From: an uncultured archaeon
GTDB lineage: Archaea > Halobacteriota > Halobacteria > Halobacteriales > Haloferacaceae
Length of the DNA stretch: 53,661 bases
Assembly (NCBI GenBank): GCA_937138675.1
Contig: CAKZPG010000044.1
Coordinates: forward strand, 1-53,661
Direction: 5' to 3'
The notes beneath the pieces were generated by a model, which was not told the DNA's origin, did no database searches, and saw nothing but the letters and a program-made list of their open reading frames with translations. The translations under genes were made by a program, and so were the position numbers. This document shows positions 24,180 through 31,377 of this stretch, one piece after another (within the stretch, counting starts at the first letter, position 1; each line of letters begins with the position of its first letter).

Positions 24180-24983
24180 TCAGGAGAGCGGCGAGATGTC
24201 ATAAAGTGACCGGGCAGTCCGCACGGCTCCCGCACGGGCGAGTGTCGCGCTCCGAAGCGCCCCCGTTCGTGCAAGCGTCGCGCTCTGGAGAGCGCCGGCG
24301 CGGGCGTAGTAGCCTGACTTCCGCGCGGCACCGGCCGCATAGTGGCGCGTTGAGACAGTGACAGGCGTGCGCTGGCCACGAACGCGTGTCGCGCCCGTCC
24401 GGAAGGCCTCAAGAACGCTCTCGGCGGTTTGCGCCTTCGTATCAATCTCGGTGTAGGCCCGGCCCACGTAGCCGACGCGATGTGCATCACTCGCGGCAAC
24501 CCCCGGGAGGCCGTGATGCTCTGCGAACCGCCGGGCCCGTCGGTTCTTGATACCCGTCACCAGCCACGAGTTGTACGTCTCGACGGCGTGGGGGGCGGGC
24601 GTGCAGTCGGCAAGGACCCGCCGGGGGACACCGTGGCGTAGGCGCTGGAACGGGTGGGGGACGACCGCAACGCCACCCTCCCCGTGGACCCACCGGACCG
24701 TCTCGCTTAGCGGCTGCCGGCGTGGCGGGAGCGCCCGCACCCCGAGCGCAAGCAGGTGGCCGTCGGCGGTCGATACTTCGACGCCGGGAATCCCGACCAG
24801 CCCGTAGTCTGGCGCGAGTTCCGCCGCTCGCAGCGAGGCCTCGATCCGGTCGTGGTCAGTCACGACGATACCGTCTAGTCCTACCTCGGCCGCCTGTTTG
24901 AGGAGGAGTTCCACCGGTTCGTGCCCGTCGTACGAGGCCTCGCTGTGGACGTGCGGGTCGATCCGAAGCCGATTCACACACAC
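24180..24983 (-). CDS. PHP-domain metal-dependent phosphoesterase
   Basis: A 267-residue protein with a PHP domain: metal ligands H11 and H13 in DPHVHSEAS, VTDHDRIEAS, the conserved Glu in GIPGVEVST, VPHPF and ASDAHRVGYVG. The domain ends near residue 215. The C-terminus (224-263) is not PHP but a low-complexity amphipathic Ala/Arg-rich repeat. The start is one of two adjacent GTG codons (24983 or 24977). Family members hydrolyse phosphoesters of nucleotides or sugars, but the substrate here is unknown. It overlaps by a few bases a short plus-strand ORF that I do not call. Confidence 0.85.
   Translation of the reverse strand: MCVNRLRIDPHVHSEASYDGHEPVELLLKQAAEVGLDGIVVTDHDRIEASLRAAELAPDYGLVGIPGVEVSTADGHLLALGVRALPPRRQPLSETVRWVHGEGGVAVVPHPFQRLRHGVPRRVLADCTPAPHAVETYNSWLVTGIKNRRARRFAEHHGLPGVAASDAHRVGYVGRAYTEIDTKAQTAESVLEAFRTGATRVRGQRTPVTVSTRHYAAGAARKSGYYARAGALQSATLARTGALRSATLARAGAVRTARSLYDISPLS
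24207..24305 (-). repeat. Three 33-bp tandem repeats inside the PHP gene
   Basis: Residues 227-259 consist of three 11-residue units, ARAGALQSATL, ARTGALRSATL and ARAGAVRTARS, encoded by three imperfect 33-bp repeats. The array is in frame and near the C-terminus, so its copy number could vary without breaking the enzyme domain. Confidence 0.8.
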
Positions 24984-25164
24984 TGTACGTCAAGCCGGTG
25001 GGTAAATCGCACGGCACGTGTGCATACGTTTCCCACAGTTGGAGACACGAGCGCCTCGTTACACAAAATTGAGGAGAATGCCAGGTCATTTCGGGTCAGA
25101 AAAGATCCAACACGTTCTTTTGAAGCGTCCAGCGCGTCTGGATGGGAAGGCCCCGTTGACAGGA

Positions 25165-26199
25165 CTATGGCCGGATTCGCTCGGCCACTTCTATTCCGCT
25201 CCGGATGGCCGCGTCGACCCGTCCTTCGCCGGCCACCCAGTCGCCCGCGAAATAAAGACCGTCATCCTCGCCCGCGTCAAGCGCTGCTGCGGGCGGCGGT
25301 GAGGCGGGCCGGGCGTACCGCCAGCGCTGGTCGTCTGTCCACGCCGGGTCCGCGAGCCACGGCTCGTTGAGGCGGTCGGCCACGAGAGCGGCCACCTCGT
25401 CGGCGATAGCCTCGCTTTCGCTCTCAAACTCGCCCTCGTGAGCGCGTGCCCAAGCGTCACCCATCTGGACGACGAGTATCTCACCGCTGTCGGGGATGTG
25501 GCCGGCCTTCACGGACTCGCGCCCGATCCACTGGAGCGACCCATCCTCTGTCGCGGCGCGCAGGCCGAACCACTCGCGGTCAAGCGGGCGGTCGTAGCCG
25601 AGGATCACGGAGTGGGCACCGTCGTATTCGACGCTTCCGACGGCCTCGCGCAGGCGGATCGCTCGCTCGCTCGCCCAACCTGTCGCGGCGAGCAGGCTCG
25701 CTGTCTGTGGCGCAGGTGGGGTCAGTAGGAGGACGTCGAATGGTCCGTGGCTCCCACCGTCGTCGTCGGTGAGGCGCCACCCACGTTCGTCGCGGTCCAT
25801 CGCCATTACGCGCGTCTCCCGCTCGACGGCCGCCTCCGTCGCCGCGAGCGCGCGTTTCGCTAGCTGGGTCATCCCCGACTCCCACGCCACCCGGCGGGTC
25901 GGGTCGGAGTCGGTCTCGTTGACTGCGCCCGTTTCGTCGACGGTCCACACCGGTGCCTCTATATCTATCAGGCCGTCGGCTCCGAACTCGTCAACGAACG
26001 CCGCTACCCGCTCGTCTGCAACGGGGAGGTGGCTCGCGCCGTGGTCGTACCGCCGACCGTCACGCCGGCGGGTTGCCGCGCGGCCACAGACGCCGCGGCT
26101 CTTCTCGAGCACTGTCACCTCGGCGCGGGCGTCACGCAGAGCGTATGTCGCCGCGACGCCAGCGGCCCCCGCGCCGACGACACAGACTGAGCGCGTCAT
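25165..26199 (-). CDS. FAD-dependent amine oxidase-like oxidoreductase (renalase-like)
   Basis: A 344-residue flavoprotein. The Rossmann dinucleotide motif VVGAGAAGVAATYAL is at residues 7-21, followed by VLEKSRGVCGRAATRR (the GRA.TR motif that contacts FAD) and the typical renalase-like DHGASHLPV. The C-terminal FAD motif is YFAGDWVAGEGRVDAAIRSG. The start ATG at 26199 (MTRSVCVVGAG) is chosen because the longer frame covers the divergent msrB promoter. The substrate is undetermined. It is divergent from msrB, 142 bp apart. Confidence 0.85.
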   Translation of the reverse strand: MTRSVCVVGAGAAGVAATYALRDARAEVTVLEKSRGVCGRAATRRRDGRRYDHGASHLPVADERVAAFVDEFGADGLIDIEAPVWTVDETGAVNETDSDPTRRVAWESGMTQLAKRALAATEAAVERETRVMAMDRDERGWRLTDDDGGSHGPFDVLLLTPPAPQTASLLAATGWASERAIRLREAVGSVEYDGAHSVILGYDRPLDREWFGLRAATEDGSLQWIGRESVKAGHIPDSGEILVVQMGDAWARAHEGEFESESEAIADEVAALVADRLNEPWLADPAWTDDQRWRYARPASPPPAAALDAGEDDGLYFAGDWVAGEGRVDAAIRSGIEVAERIRP

Positions 26200-26341
26200 G
26201 TCGTTCGACTCCGCCGCTTGCCCCCGACTACATCCTTGCTGGCGCTCATGTTCAGTGCTAGGTCCGGCCCTGCAAAAGCGTGAGGTCGGGGGCAAAGCGG
26301 GGCGCGACAGGTCTTTGCTGCGGCGGTCCCTACACTGTTTC

Positions 26342-26758
26342 ATGAGCGAACCTGACACCGAGGCAGTCGACTGGGGTGCGCTGAGCGACGCGGAGTGGCG
26401 TGAGCGACTGACCGAAGAGGAGTACGAGATTCTGCGGGCGAGCGGGACGGAGCCGAAGTTTAGCGGCGACCTCTTAGACGCGAAAGGCGACGGCACATTC
26501 CGGTGCGCCGGCTGCGGGACGCCTCTCTTCGACGCCGAGACGAAGTTCGAGTCCGGCACCGGGTGGCCGAGCTTCCACGATGTGCTGGACGGAAACGTCG
26601 AGACAGAGGTTGACCGTAGCCACGGAATGCGCCGAATCGAGGTTATCTGTGCGACCTGTGGCGGCCACCTTGGCCACGTCTTCGACGACGGCCCGGAGCC
26701 GACGGGGAAGCGTTACTGTATCAACTCCGCGGCGCTTGAATTCGACTCCGAGGCGTAG
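26342..26758 (+). CDS. msrB: Peptide-methionine (R)-S-oxide reductase MsrB
   Basis: Repairs the R-epimer of methionine sulfoxide in proteins. The 138-residue SelR-fold protein has zinc-site cysteines C55/C58 and C103/C106, the GTGWPSF motif, and catalytic C126 in RYCINSAAL. The start is ATG at 26342, a leaderless-type start with little upstream structure. Its stop directly abuts the stop of the convergent geranylgeranyl reductase-like gene with no spacer. Confidence 0.95.
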   Translation: MSEPDTEAVDWGALSDAEWRERLTEEEYEILRASGTEPKFSGDLLDAKGDGTFRCAGCGTPLFDAETKFESGTGWPSFHDVLDGNVETEVDRSHGMRRIEVICATCGGHLGHVFDDGPEPTGKRYCINSAALEFDSEA

Positions 26759-27964
26759 TCAGAACAACAGCTGCCGGGCAAAGCCCGGTGCCTTCTGGAG
26801 GTCTCGCGGCTCAAACGGATAGAGCGTTAGCAGGTCGCGGACGGAGAGGTCGTACCGCTGGAGGCGGTCTGCACCACCGTCACTCAGACGCTCAATCGCG
26901 CGGACGAACCGGTCCTGCTGGCCCGGCGTGAAGTCGTAGAGCAGATCCGAGAGTATGCGCTGGAGCCGCCACCGGTCACCGTACTCGCGGTTCCAACGCT
27001 CCTCATAGGGGCACAGTCGGTCACGCGAGAGGTCACCGTCGGAGAACGCCCGCCCCACGGTCGCCGCAGCCATCGACGCCGAGGCCATCGCCGGGCGGAT
27101 GCCCTCCCCGAACAGTGGATTGATAGACGAGGCGGCATCGCCCACTGCGACGATACCGTCGCGCGCCCGGACGGTTATCGAGTCTGTCCAGACACCCTCA
27201 CCGGCGTGGACGGCACATATCTTGCCGCTGTCCCAACGGTCGTCAGCTGCCACCCATCGCTCAACGTGGTCACGGATCGACCCCTCAGGGTTGCGCGCCG
27301 CGGCGAACCCATTCACCCAGCAGATTCCGGCCTTGTACCGGGTTTTTCCTGCGGGGAACGTCCACGCATAGCCGCCCGGCGCGACGTCGTGGTCGAACGC
27401 AAAGAGGAGCTCGTTGCCCGTCTCGTAGTCGCCTGCTACCTCAAACTCCATTCCGATCCCGCGCTGAGCACTCTCGCGGTCGAACATTCCGAGCGGCCCC
27501 GCAAGCGTCGCGGCCGGGCCGGTCGCGTCGACAGTCAGAGCCGCCCGCACCGTCTCTTCCTCTCCGTCACGTGTAATCGTCACGCCGCGGACTACGTCGT
27601 CCTCCAGGACCGGCGACTGGACCCGAACACCCGTGTGGACGGTCCCGCCGGCGCGTTCCACCTCCGCGCCCAGCCACTCCTGGAGTTTGGGGAAATCGAG
27701 AACGTAGGCGGGGAGCGAGAGTACCGCGCGCTCGGCCGGCCCCTCGAACGATACCCGCTCACACTCGTCCATCACCACCCGGTCGGGCAGGCCGTAGTCG
27801 TCGACGACTTGGTGGAATGTGCCGCCGGTGGATTTGTCGTTGTCACCGAGAGCCTCGTCTGCCTCAAACACCACAACATCGCGGCCACTGCCCGCCAGCT
27901 CGCGGGCTGTCTGGAGCCCTGCCGGGCCGCCGCCGGCGACGACGACCTCGTAGCTGTGACGCAC
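26759..27964 (-). CDS. Geranylgeranyl reductase-family FAD oxidoreductase
   Basis: A 401-residue flavoprotein of the GGR/UbiH-like family. FAD motifs are VVAGGGPAGLQTARELA (8-24), the middle AALTVDATGPAATLAGPLG, and VGDAASSINPLFGEGIRPAMASA (the GD.A....P..G.GI signature). The core sandwich segment PGGYAWTFPAGKTRYKAGICW is typical of geranylgeranyl reductases, which saturate isoprenoid chains. The N-terminal GDNDKSTGGTFHQVVDDYGL differs from the CGEG of lipid GGRs, so saturation of archaeal lipids versus another hydrophobic substrate cannot be decided. Confidence 0.8.
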   Translation of the reverse strand: MRHSYEVVVAGGGPAGLQTARELAGSGRDVVVFEADEALGDNDKSTGGTFHQVVDDYGLPDRVVMDECERVSFEGPAERAVLSLPAYVLDFPKLQEWLGAEVERAGGTVHTGVRVQSPVLEDDVVRGVTITRDGEEETVRAALTVDATGPAATLAGPLGMFDRESAQRGIGMEFEVAGDYETGNELLFAFDHDVAPGGYAWTFPAGKTRYKAGICWVNGFAAARNPEGSIRDHVERWVAADDRWDSGKICAVHAGEGVWTDSITVRARDGIVAVGDAASSINPLFGEGIRPAMASASMAAATVGRAFSDGDLSRDRLCPYEERWNREYGDRWRLQRILSDLLYDFTPGQQDRFVRAIERLSDGGADRLQRYDLSVRDLLTLYPFEPRDLQKAPGFARQLLF

Positions 27965-28072
27965 GAACTGTATACAGGCTGACCCTGACTAATTCGTATC
28001 GGTCCCGCGGGACGTGGGAGTCGCTACCGCGCGACGCGGACGACTTAACACCCGCCCGCTGCTATCATATGT

Positions 28073-28357
28073 ATGAGCGATGAGACCAGCCGGAAACCGT
28101 TGCGAATGCCGGACGATAATCAGGTGTTCGGGACCGTCACCGAACACCTCGGTGGGAACCACGTCCGTGTGCGCTGTGCGGATGGTGTGACGCGACTCGG
28201 CCGGATTCCCGGTCGAATGAAGTACCGGACCTGGATCTCCGAGGGCGACGTGATCCTTCTGGAGCCGTGGGAGTGGCAGGATGAGAAGGGCAACATCGAG
28301 TGGCGGTACACAGAGCAGGACGCCGAACAACTCCGGCAAGAAGGCCACATCAAGTAG
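28073..28357 (+). CDS. eif1a: Translation initiation factor eIF1A
   Basis: A 94-residue OB-fold factor that binds the small ribosomal subunit A site and promotes initiation. Characteristic segments are [51 protein letters not shown] and a short acidic C-terminal tail. It is one of the shorter haloarchaeal forms. The upstream sequence has ATCATATGT directly before the ATG. Confidence 0.95.
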   Translation: MSDETSRKPLRMPDDNQVFGTVTEHLGGNHVRVRCADGVTRLGRIPGRMKYRTWISEGDVILLEPWEWQDEKGNIEWRYTEQDAEQLRQEGHIK

Positions 28358-28490
28358 TCTGCGGGCTGGCGCGTCTCCCGAGAATACGTCTGTCGCTGGT
28401 TGTACGGTCTCTCTCGACTCACGATAGCTCGAATGACCGAGAGCGACGCGTGCGTTTGCCGAATCCGCGGCAAAGACAGTCTCTGTGCGT

Positions 28491-28509
28491 GACGAGCCAT
28501 GGGCTCGTC
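28491..28509. other. Perfect hairpin between eif1a and cspA
   Basis: GACGAGCC-atg-GGCTCGTC is a perfect 8-bp stem with a 3-nt loop, 134 bp after the eif1a stop. No U-tract follows. It could help end transcripts arriving from either side or mark a protein-binding site. Confidence 0.4.
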
Positions 28510-28534
28510 GGGTTGCTCCTGAGAGAATGTGTCT

Positions 28535-28551
28535 CGTCGCCTGCGGCGACG
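28535..28551. other. Hairpin just downstream of cspA
   Basis: CGTCGCC-tgc-GGCGACG forms a perfect 7-bp stem 11 bp beyond the cspA stop codon. A near copy (GTCGCC-gcgc-GGCGAC, 28928-28943) follows the cspA-like tail of the DUF5615 gene, so the hairpin appears to belong to the cspA 3' region. Confidence 0.5.
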
Positions 28552-28562
28552 GACCTGTCAGT

Positions 28563-28757
28563 CTATGCGCGGACGACGTTCGTCGCGCGCGGGCCCTTCG
28601 GGGCCTGTTCAATGTCGAACTCGATCTCCGTCCCTTCGGTCAGGTCCTCGCCACCGACATCCTCCATGTGGAAGAATACGTCGTCGTCAGCGTCCTCGGT
28701 CGAGATGAAGCCGTAACCGCCAGTGTCGTTGAAGAAATCAACCTTGCCGTTTGCCAT
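28563..28757 (-). CDS. cspA: Cold shock domain protein CspA
   Basis: A 64-residue single cold-shock domain that binds single-stranded nucleic acid and acts as an RNA chaperone. RNP-like motifs are GKVDFFNDTGGYGFIS (5-20) and DVFFHMEDV (26-34), and the tail is EQAPKGPRATNVVRA. The ATG at 28757 (MANGKV) is favoured over an in-frame ATG at 28811, because the TATA box at 28821-28828 would place transcription start downstream of the latter. This implies a roughly 40-nt 5' leader. The C-terminus is duplicated in the next gene upstream. Confidence 0.93.
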   Translation of the reverse strand: MANGKVDFFNDTGGYGFISTEDADDDVFFHMEDVGGEDLTEGTEIEFDIEQAPKGPRATNVVRA

Positions 28758-28820
28758 TGCAATTACACCCACGACCGTATCACGTGTAAGTCTTCCGTAT
28801 TTGTTTTTCATACGCCAGCG

Positions 28821-28828
28821 AATTTAAA
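28821..28828 (-). promoter_or_regulatory. TATA box of cspA
   Basis: The minus strand has TTTAAATT (plus-strand aatttaaa) in an otherwise GC-rich region. The expected start, about 25 bp downstream (near 28797), leaves a leader of about 40 nt before the cspA ATG. Confidence 0.55.
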
Positions 28829-28927
28829 CGAGTGTATGGCTCAACGAACCGTGGTGGACGTTCGCACTGTTTTGACGAGAGAGAGCGGTCGCTCGCTGGT
28901 GCGTGAACGCATTTCGAAACGTCACGT

Positions 28928-28943
28928 GTCGCCGCGCGGCGAC
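28928..28943. other. Hairpin downstream of the DUF5615 gene, copy of the cspA 3' hairpin
   Basis: GTCGCC-gcgc-GGCGAC is a perfect 6-bp stem 13 bp past the stop codon, like the hairpin at 28535-28551 behind cspA. It supports the idea that the 3' end of cspA was duplicated here. Confidence 0.5.
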
Positions 28944-28956
28944 GACCAGTCCTCGT

Positions 28957-29238
28957 TCAGACGCGCGTGACGTTCATCGCACGCGGGCCCTTCGGGGCCT
29001 GCTCGTAGTAGAGGGGTATCCCTGCGTGGTCGTGTTCCCGGTGTAGCGGTTCGAAGTCGCTGGCGTTGTTCGTCACGAGCACGACACCGTTGTCTCCACA
29101 CCACTGTAGCAGCGCGTCGTCAGTCGTGTACTCGCCGAACCGATCTTTCGCCTGCTCGACTTCGTGTCCGCGTTCCCGGAGCAGTCGCTCGAAGACGCGA
29201 CCGACGTGTTCGTCGAGAAGGATTCGAGCGGTCGTCAC
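28957..29238 (-). CDS. DUF5615-family PIN-like putative toxin with a cspA-derived C-terminus
   Basis: A 93-residue protein whose first 75 or so residues match the DUF5615 (PIN-like, Mut7-C-related) fold: RILLDEHVGRVFERLLRERGH (acidic D9/E10), then DDALLQWCGDNGVVLVTNN and the conserved SDF/D near 61-63. These proteins are predicted RNases of toxin-antitoxin pairs. The last 16 residues, EQAPKGPRAMNVTRV and flanks, are not DUF5615 but a copy of the CspA C-terminus. The upstream DUF433 gene overlaps by 4 bp, so the two are co-translated. Enzyme activity and toxicity are predicted only. Confidence 0.75.
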   Translation of the reverse strand: MTTARILLDEHVGRVFERLLRERGHEVEQAKDRFGEYTTDDALLQWCGDNGVVLVTNNASDFEPLHREHDHAGIPLYYEQAPKGPRAMNVTRV

Positions 29239-29510
29239 TGAACCGTCTCTTTCGGCTTCAGCGACGACTCCCGAACGCGATCGAACGCCGCTTCGTTCTC
29301 TCGTTCGAGATCGCGCATCTCCTCGATGTGCGCGTAGTAGTGCGAGAGGGCCTCGTAGACGTCGGAAAGCGGGAGGTCGAACCGGTCTGCGACGTGTGCG
29401 GGTGACTGACCGCCGTCGATCACTCGGACAGCAACGTGGCGAACACCGACTCTCGTCCCGTCAATCCGGGGTTCGCCGCCGAGAACGTCGTCGTCGCTGA
29501 CAATTGCCAT
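29235..29510 (-). CDS. DUF433 putative antitoxin
   Basis: A 91-residue protein with the DUF433 helix-turn-helix-like domain (residues about 5-65): LGGEPRIDGTRVGVRHVAVRVIDGG, then VADRFDLPLSDVYEALSHYYAH. This is the usual 'G.P.I.GTRI.V..I......G.s...I...y.gls...v..al.yy..h' pattern. A charged C-terminal extension probably wraps the toxin. DUF433 proteins pair with DUF5615 proteins in predicted type II toxin-antitoxin modules. The gene comes first and its last 4 bp overlap the DUF5615 start. A TATA-like box lies 24-31 bp upstream. Confidence 0.8.
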   Translation of the reverse strand: MAIVSDDDVLGGEPRIDGTRVGVRHVAVRVIDGGQSPAHVADRFDLPLSDVYEALSHYYAHIEEMRDLERENEAAFDRVRESSLKPKETVQ

Positions 29511-29533
29511 GCCTGTTTTTACGGTACCCTCGG

Positions 29534-29541
29534 TTATATTC
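29534..29541 (-). promoter_or_regulatory. TATA box of the DUF433/DUF5615 operon
   Basis: The minus strand has GAATATAA 24-31 bp before the DUF433 ATG (29510), the spacing of a leaderless haloarchaeal transcript. No obvious operator palindrome was seen between it and the start. Confidence 0.55.
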
Positions 29542-29643
29542 TTTCGGCAGATGCCCTCACGACCCCCAATTCTGTCGATCGTCTATTGACCGGTGATTCG
29601 TTGGACCCGAACGAATATCGGCGTTCGACGCGTCCGTAGGCGC

Positions 29644-29784
29644 ATGGCCACCGGGGTGGGAGCGGAAACGACGTCACCGCTCGACGACGTGATGGAGGAC
29701 ATCCGGCAGGAGCTGGTTCGACGGGTCGCGGCGGACGACCGGGATTCGAATCGGGACGTCTACGACGCCCTCGAAGACGAATAA
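29644..29784 (+). CDS. Small acidic hypothetical protein
   Basis: A 46-residue ORF from ATG 29644 (MATGVGAETTSPLDDVMEDI) with a helical, Asp/Glu/Arg-rich composition (RQELVRRVAADDRDSNRDVYDALEDE). The acidic bias is that of haloarchaeal proteins and the ORF ends before the promoter of the winged-helix gene. It has no recognisable domain. It could be a regulatory or antitoxin-like small protein, or chance. Confidence 0.35.
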   Translation: MATGVGAETTSPLDDVMEDIRQELVRRVAADDRDSNRDVYDALEDE

Positions 29785-29855
29785 CACCGCTACTGGCCGT
29801 TGACGCTAGTGGGAGTAGTTCTTACACACAGGCGGACTCTCTCTACACGAGTAGT

Positions 29856-30185
29856 ATGGAGCACGCGGACGACCGCGGAGCGAAGAAGGAACTCCGGAAA
29901 GAGCACCCGAGCGGGTGGCTCTACCTCACGCAACACGACGCGATCCCGATTCTCGTAGACGCGTTGCTCGATCTCTCGCCGAACCGCGAGTTCAACAAGA
30001 CCGAACTCGCAGAGGACGCCGGCGTAACGCGTCAGACCGTCGGCAACTACACCGACCTCTTGTGTGAGGTCGAACTCATCGAGGAGGTTCCGGACACGTC
30101 ACCGCGTCGATACCGGGTCGCAGACAGTAACGTCGTCCGCGAGCTCTTCGAGCTAAACAGCGCGCTCAACAACGTCGGCGAGTAG
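29856..30185 (+). CDS. Winged-helix transcriptional regulator
   Basis: A 109-residue DNA-binding protein. The segment IPILVDALLDLSPNREFNKTELAEDAGVTRQTVGNYTDLLCEVELIEEV is a winged helix-turn-helix, with recognition helix near GVTRQTVGNYTDLL (about 57-70), a wing (SPRRYRVADSN) and a C-terminal helix probably for dimerisation. This small haloarchaeal wHTH type is common next to mobile or accessory genes. Its target is unknown, and no palindrome was found in its own upstream region. Confidence 0.75.
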   Translation: MEHADDRGAKKELRKEHPSGWLYLTQHDAIPILVDALLDLSPNREFNKTELAEDAGVTRQTVGNYTDLLCEVELIEEVPDTSPRRYRVADSNVVRELFELNSALNNVGE

Positions 30186-30507
30186 CAACTGTCCGTGAGG
30201 ATTCGCCGGGTATCCCGAGGAGCCTGCTGGTCCATCTACAATGAAGTTCAAGCATCTGTTGGGATCCTCAGCTGGTGGTACCGTCAGACTCGGTCGCAGT
30301 CCGTACAGGGAGCTCACGAATCGCTCAGTACAGGTCGAAGACGCACCGCAGGAGACTACTGCTCATCGGCTAACTGTCAGAATACCCGCGCAAGATACAG
30401 AGGGTGTAATCAGCACGGGAACTACGTTATTTTCTCCACCGAAATCCTGAACCCACCGATAGAAAGTGCCTGCGAATTGACTGCTGGATTCTTGACACTT
30501 TGAGATT
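30186..30507. other. Gene-poor stretch with a weak ORF
   Basis: This 322-bp stretch has lower GC than its neighbours. The only plus-strand ORF with a start (30241-30450, 69 residues, MKFKHLLGSSAGGTVRLGRS...) has no acidic bias and no domain. I do not call it as a gene, though an old gene fragment is possible. No repeats or tRNA-like structures are apparent. Confidence 0.4.
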
Positions 30508-30639
30508 ATGTTTGAAGACTCGTGCGAGGTACAGAGCGCGTATTTTCCACGGAACTGCGACTGTCGGGACGCCGACGAGCTCCCCTGTTGGCCGTGCTAC
30601 AGGGATGTGTTCGACGTCCCGAACCTGAGCGCCGAGTAG
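30508..30639 (+). CDS. Cysteine-rich microprotein, 43 residues
   Basis: ATG 30508 to TAG 30639 encodes 43 residues with five cysteines: C6, C17, C19, C27 and C30 (NCDCRDADE, then LPCWPCYRD). The spacing CxC...CxxC could bind one zinc ion, as in the many haloarchaeal 'micro' zinc-finger proteins. Asp/Glu content is high and matches real haloarchaeal proteins. No close family is recognised. An opposite-strand ORF (30427-30642) is less protein-like. Confidence 0.5.
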   Translation: MFEDSCEVQSAYFPRNCDCRDADELPCWPCYRDVFDVPNLSAE

Positions 30640-30855
30640 CACCTGTTCGACCTGAACTTACCACTGTCCTCTCTCAGAGGGTAGCAGACGCGATTCTCTG
30701 ACGTTCGGTCACTTCTTTTCCGAAATGTATGGATAGAAAGCTGGCCTCGGCACTCACAGGGCTCGTCGTTGCCGGTTGCCGAGACCGGCTCGGCCCGGTG
30801 TCATCGTCATCGGCCACTATCTTTCGGCCGCGGGCGTCAAAGAGCGTGCCGACCG

Positions 30856-31377
30856 CTACGTCTCCGCGCGTTCGGCGAGGCCAGAGAGCGTCTCGGCGGC
30901 CCGCAGGTCCGCAAGCGAGCAGTACCATGCCCCGCGGACGCCGTTGTGGTCGTTTCGCACTGGACGGTCAAGGGGAACGAGCGGACCGAACTCGAAGACG
31001 ACGACCTCGGGTTCGTCGGTGAACGGGTCGAGTAACGCCTCCCAGTCAGCCTCGGTGAGCGGGCCATCCTCCCCACGGCGCTGGCGGACCCGTCCCGTCA
31101 TCGCGGCATGATGGGTCACCGCCGAGACGGGCGCAGTGCGGTAGAACGCCAGCCGGTCGAACGCGGTGTGCGAACGCTCGTACGAAACCGGACTCGGGTA
31201 GAGCCCGTCGCGACACCGCGCGAACGTGTCGGGCCGAGTCGCGACCACACAGACTCTGTCGTCCGCGGGCGCGTCGTCCGCCGGTGTGTCGTCAGCGAAG
31301 CGGTCGAGATCCACGGGCAATAGGCGGACGCGGGCCACATAGCCCCTGCGGCTACGCCCGGACCCGTCAGCGATCAT
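30856..31377 (-). CDS. Conserved-looking haloarchaeal hypothetical protein
   Basis: A 173-residue soluble protein without a recognised domain. It begins RGYVARVRLLPVDLDRF, followed by a short Asp/Ala repeat (DDTPADDAPADD, about 29-40). The ordered part has ATRPDTFARCRDGLYPSPVSYE, a HHAAMTGRVRQR segment and VVVFEFGPLVPLDRPVRN. The gene is well coded and haloarchaeal in composition. The upstream gap to the microprotein (30640-30855) holds nothing I can support. Function unknown. Confidence 0.6.
   Translation of the reverse strand: MIADGSGRSRRGYVARVRLLPVDLDRFADDTPADDAPADDRVCVVATRPDTFARCRDGLYPSPVSYERSHTAFDRLAFYRTAPVSAVTHHAAMTGRVRQRRGEDGPLTEADWEALLDPFTDEPEVVVFEFGPLVPLDRPVRNDHNGVRGAWYCSLADLRAAETLSGLAERAET

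Noticed and set aside
28563-28811. Extended CspA start at 28811 (82 residues)
   Set aside because: The TATA box at 28821-28828 places the start of transcription downstream of that ATG, and the cold-shock domain begins at MANGKV.
28485-28970. Plus-strand ORF of 161 residues antisense to cspA
   Set aside because: Lies opposite cspA and its TATA box and lacks haloarchaeal acidic composition.
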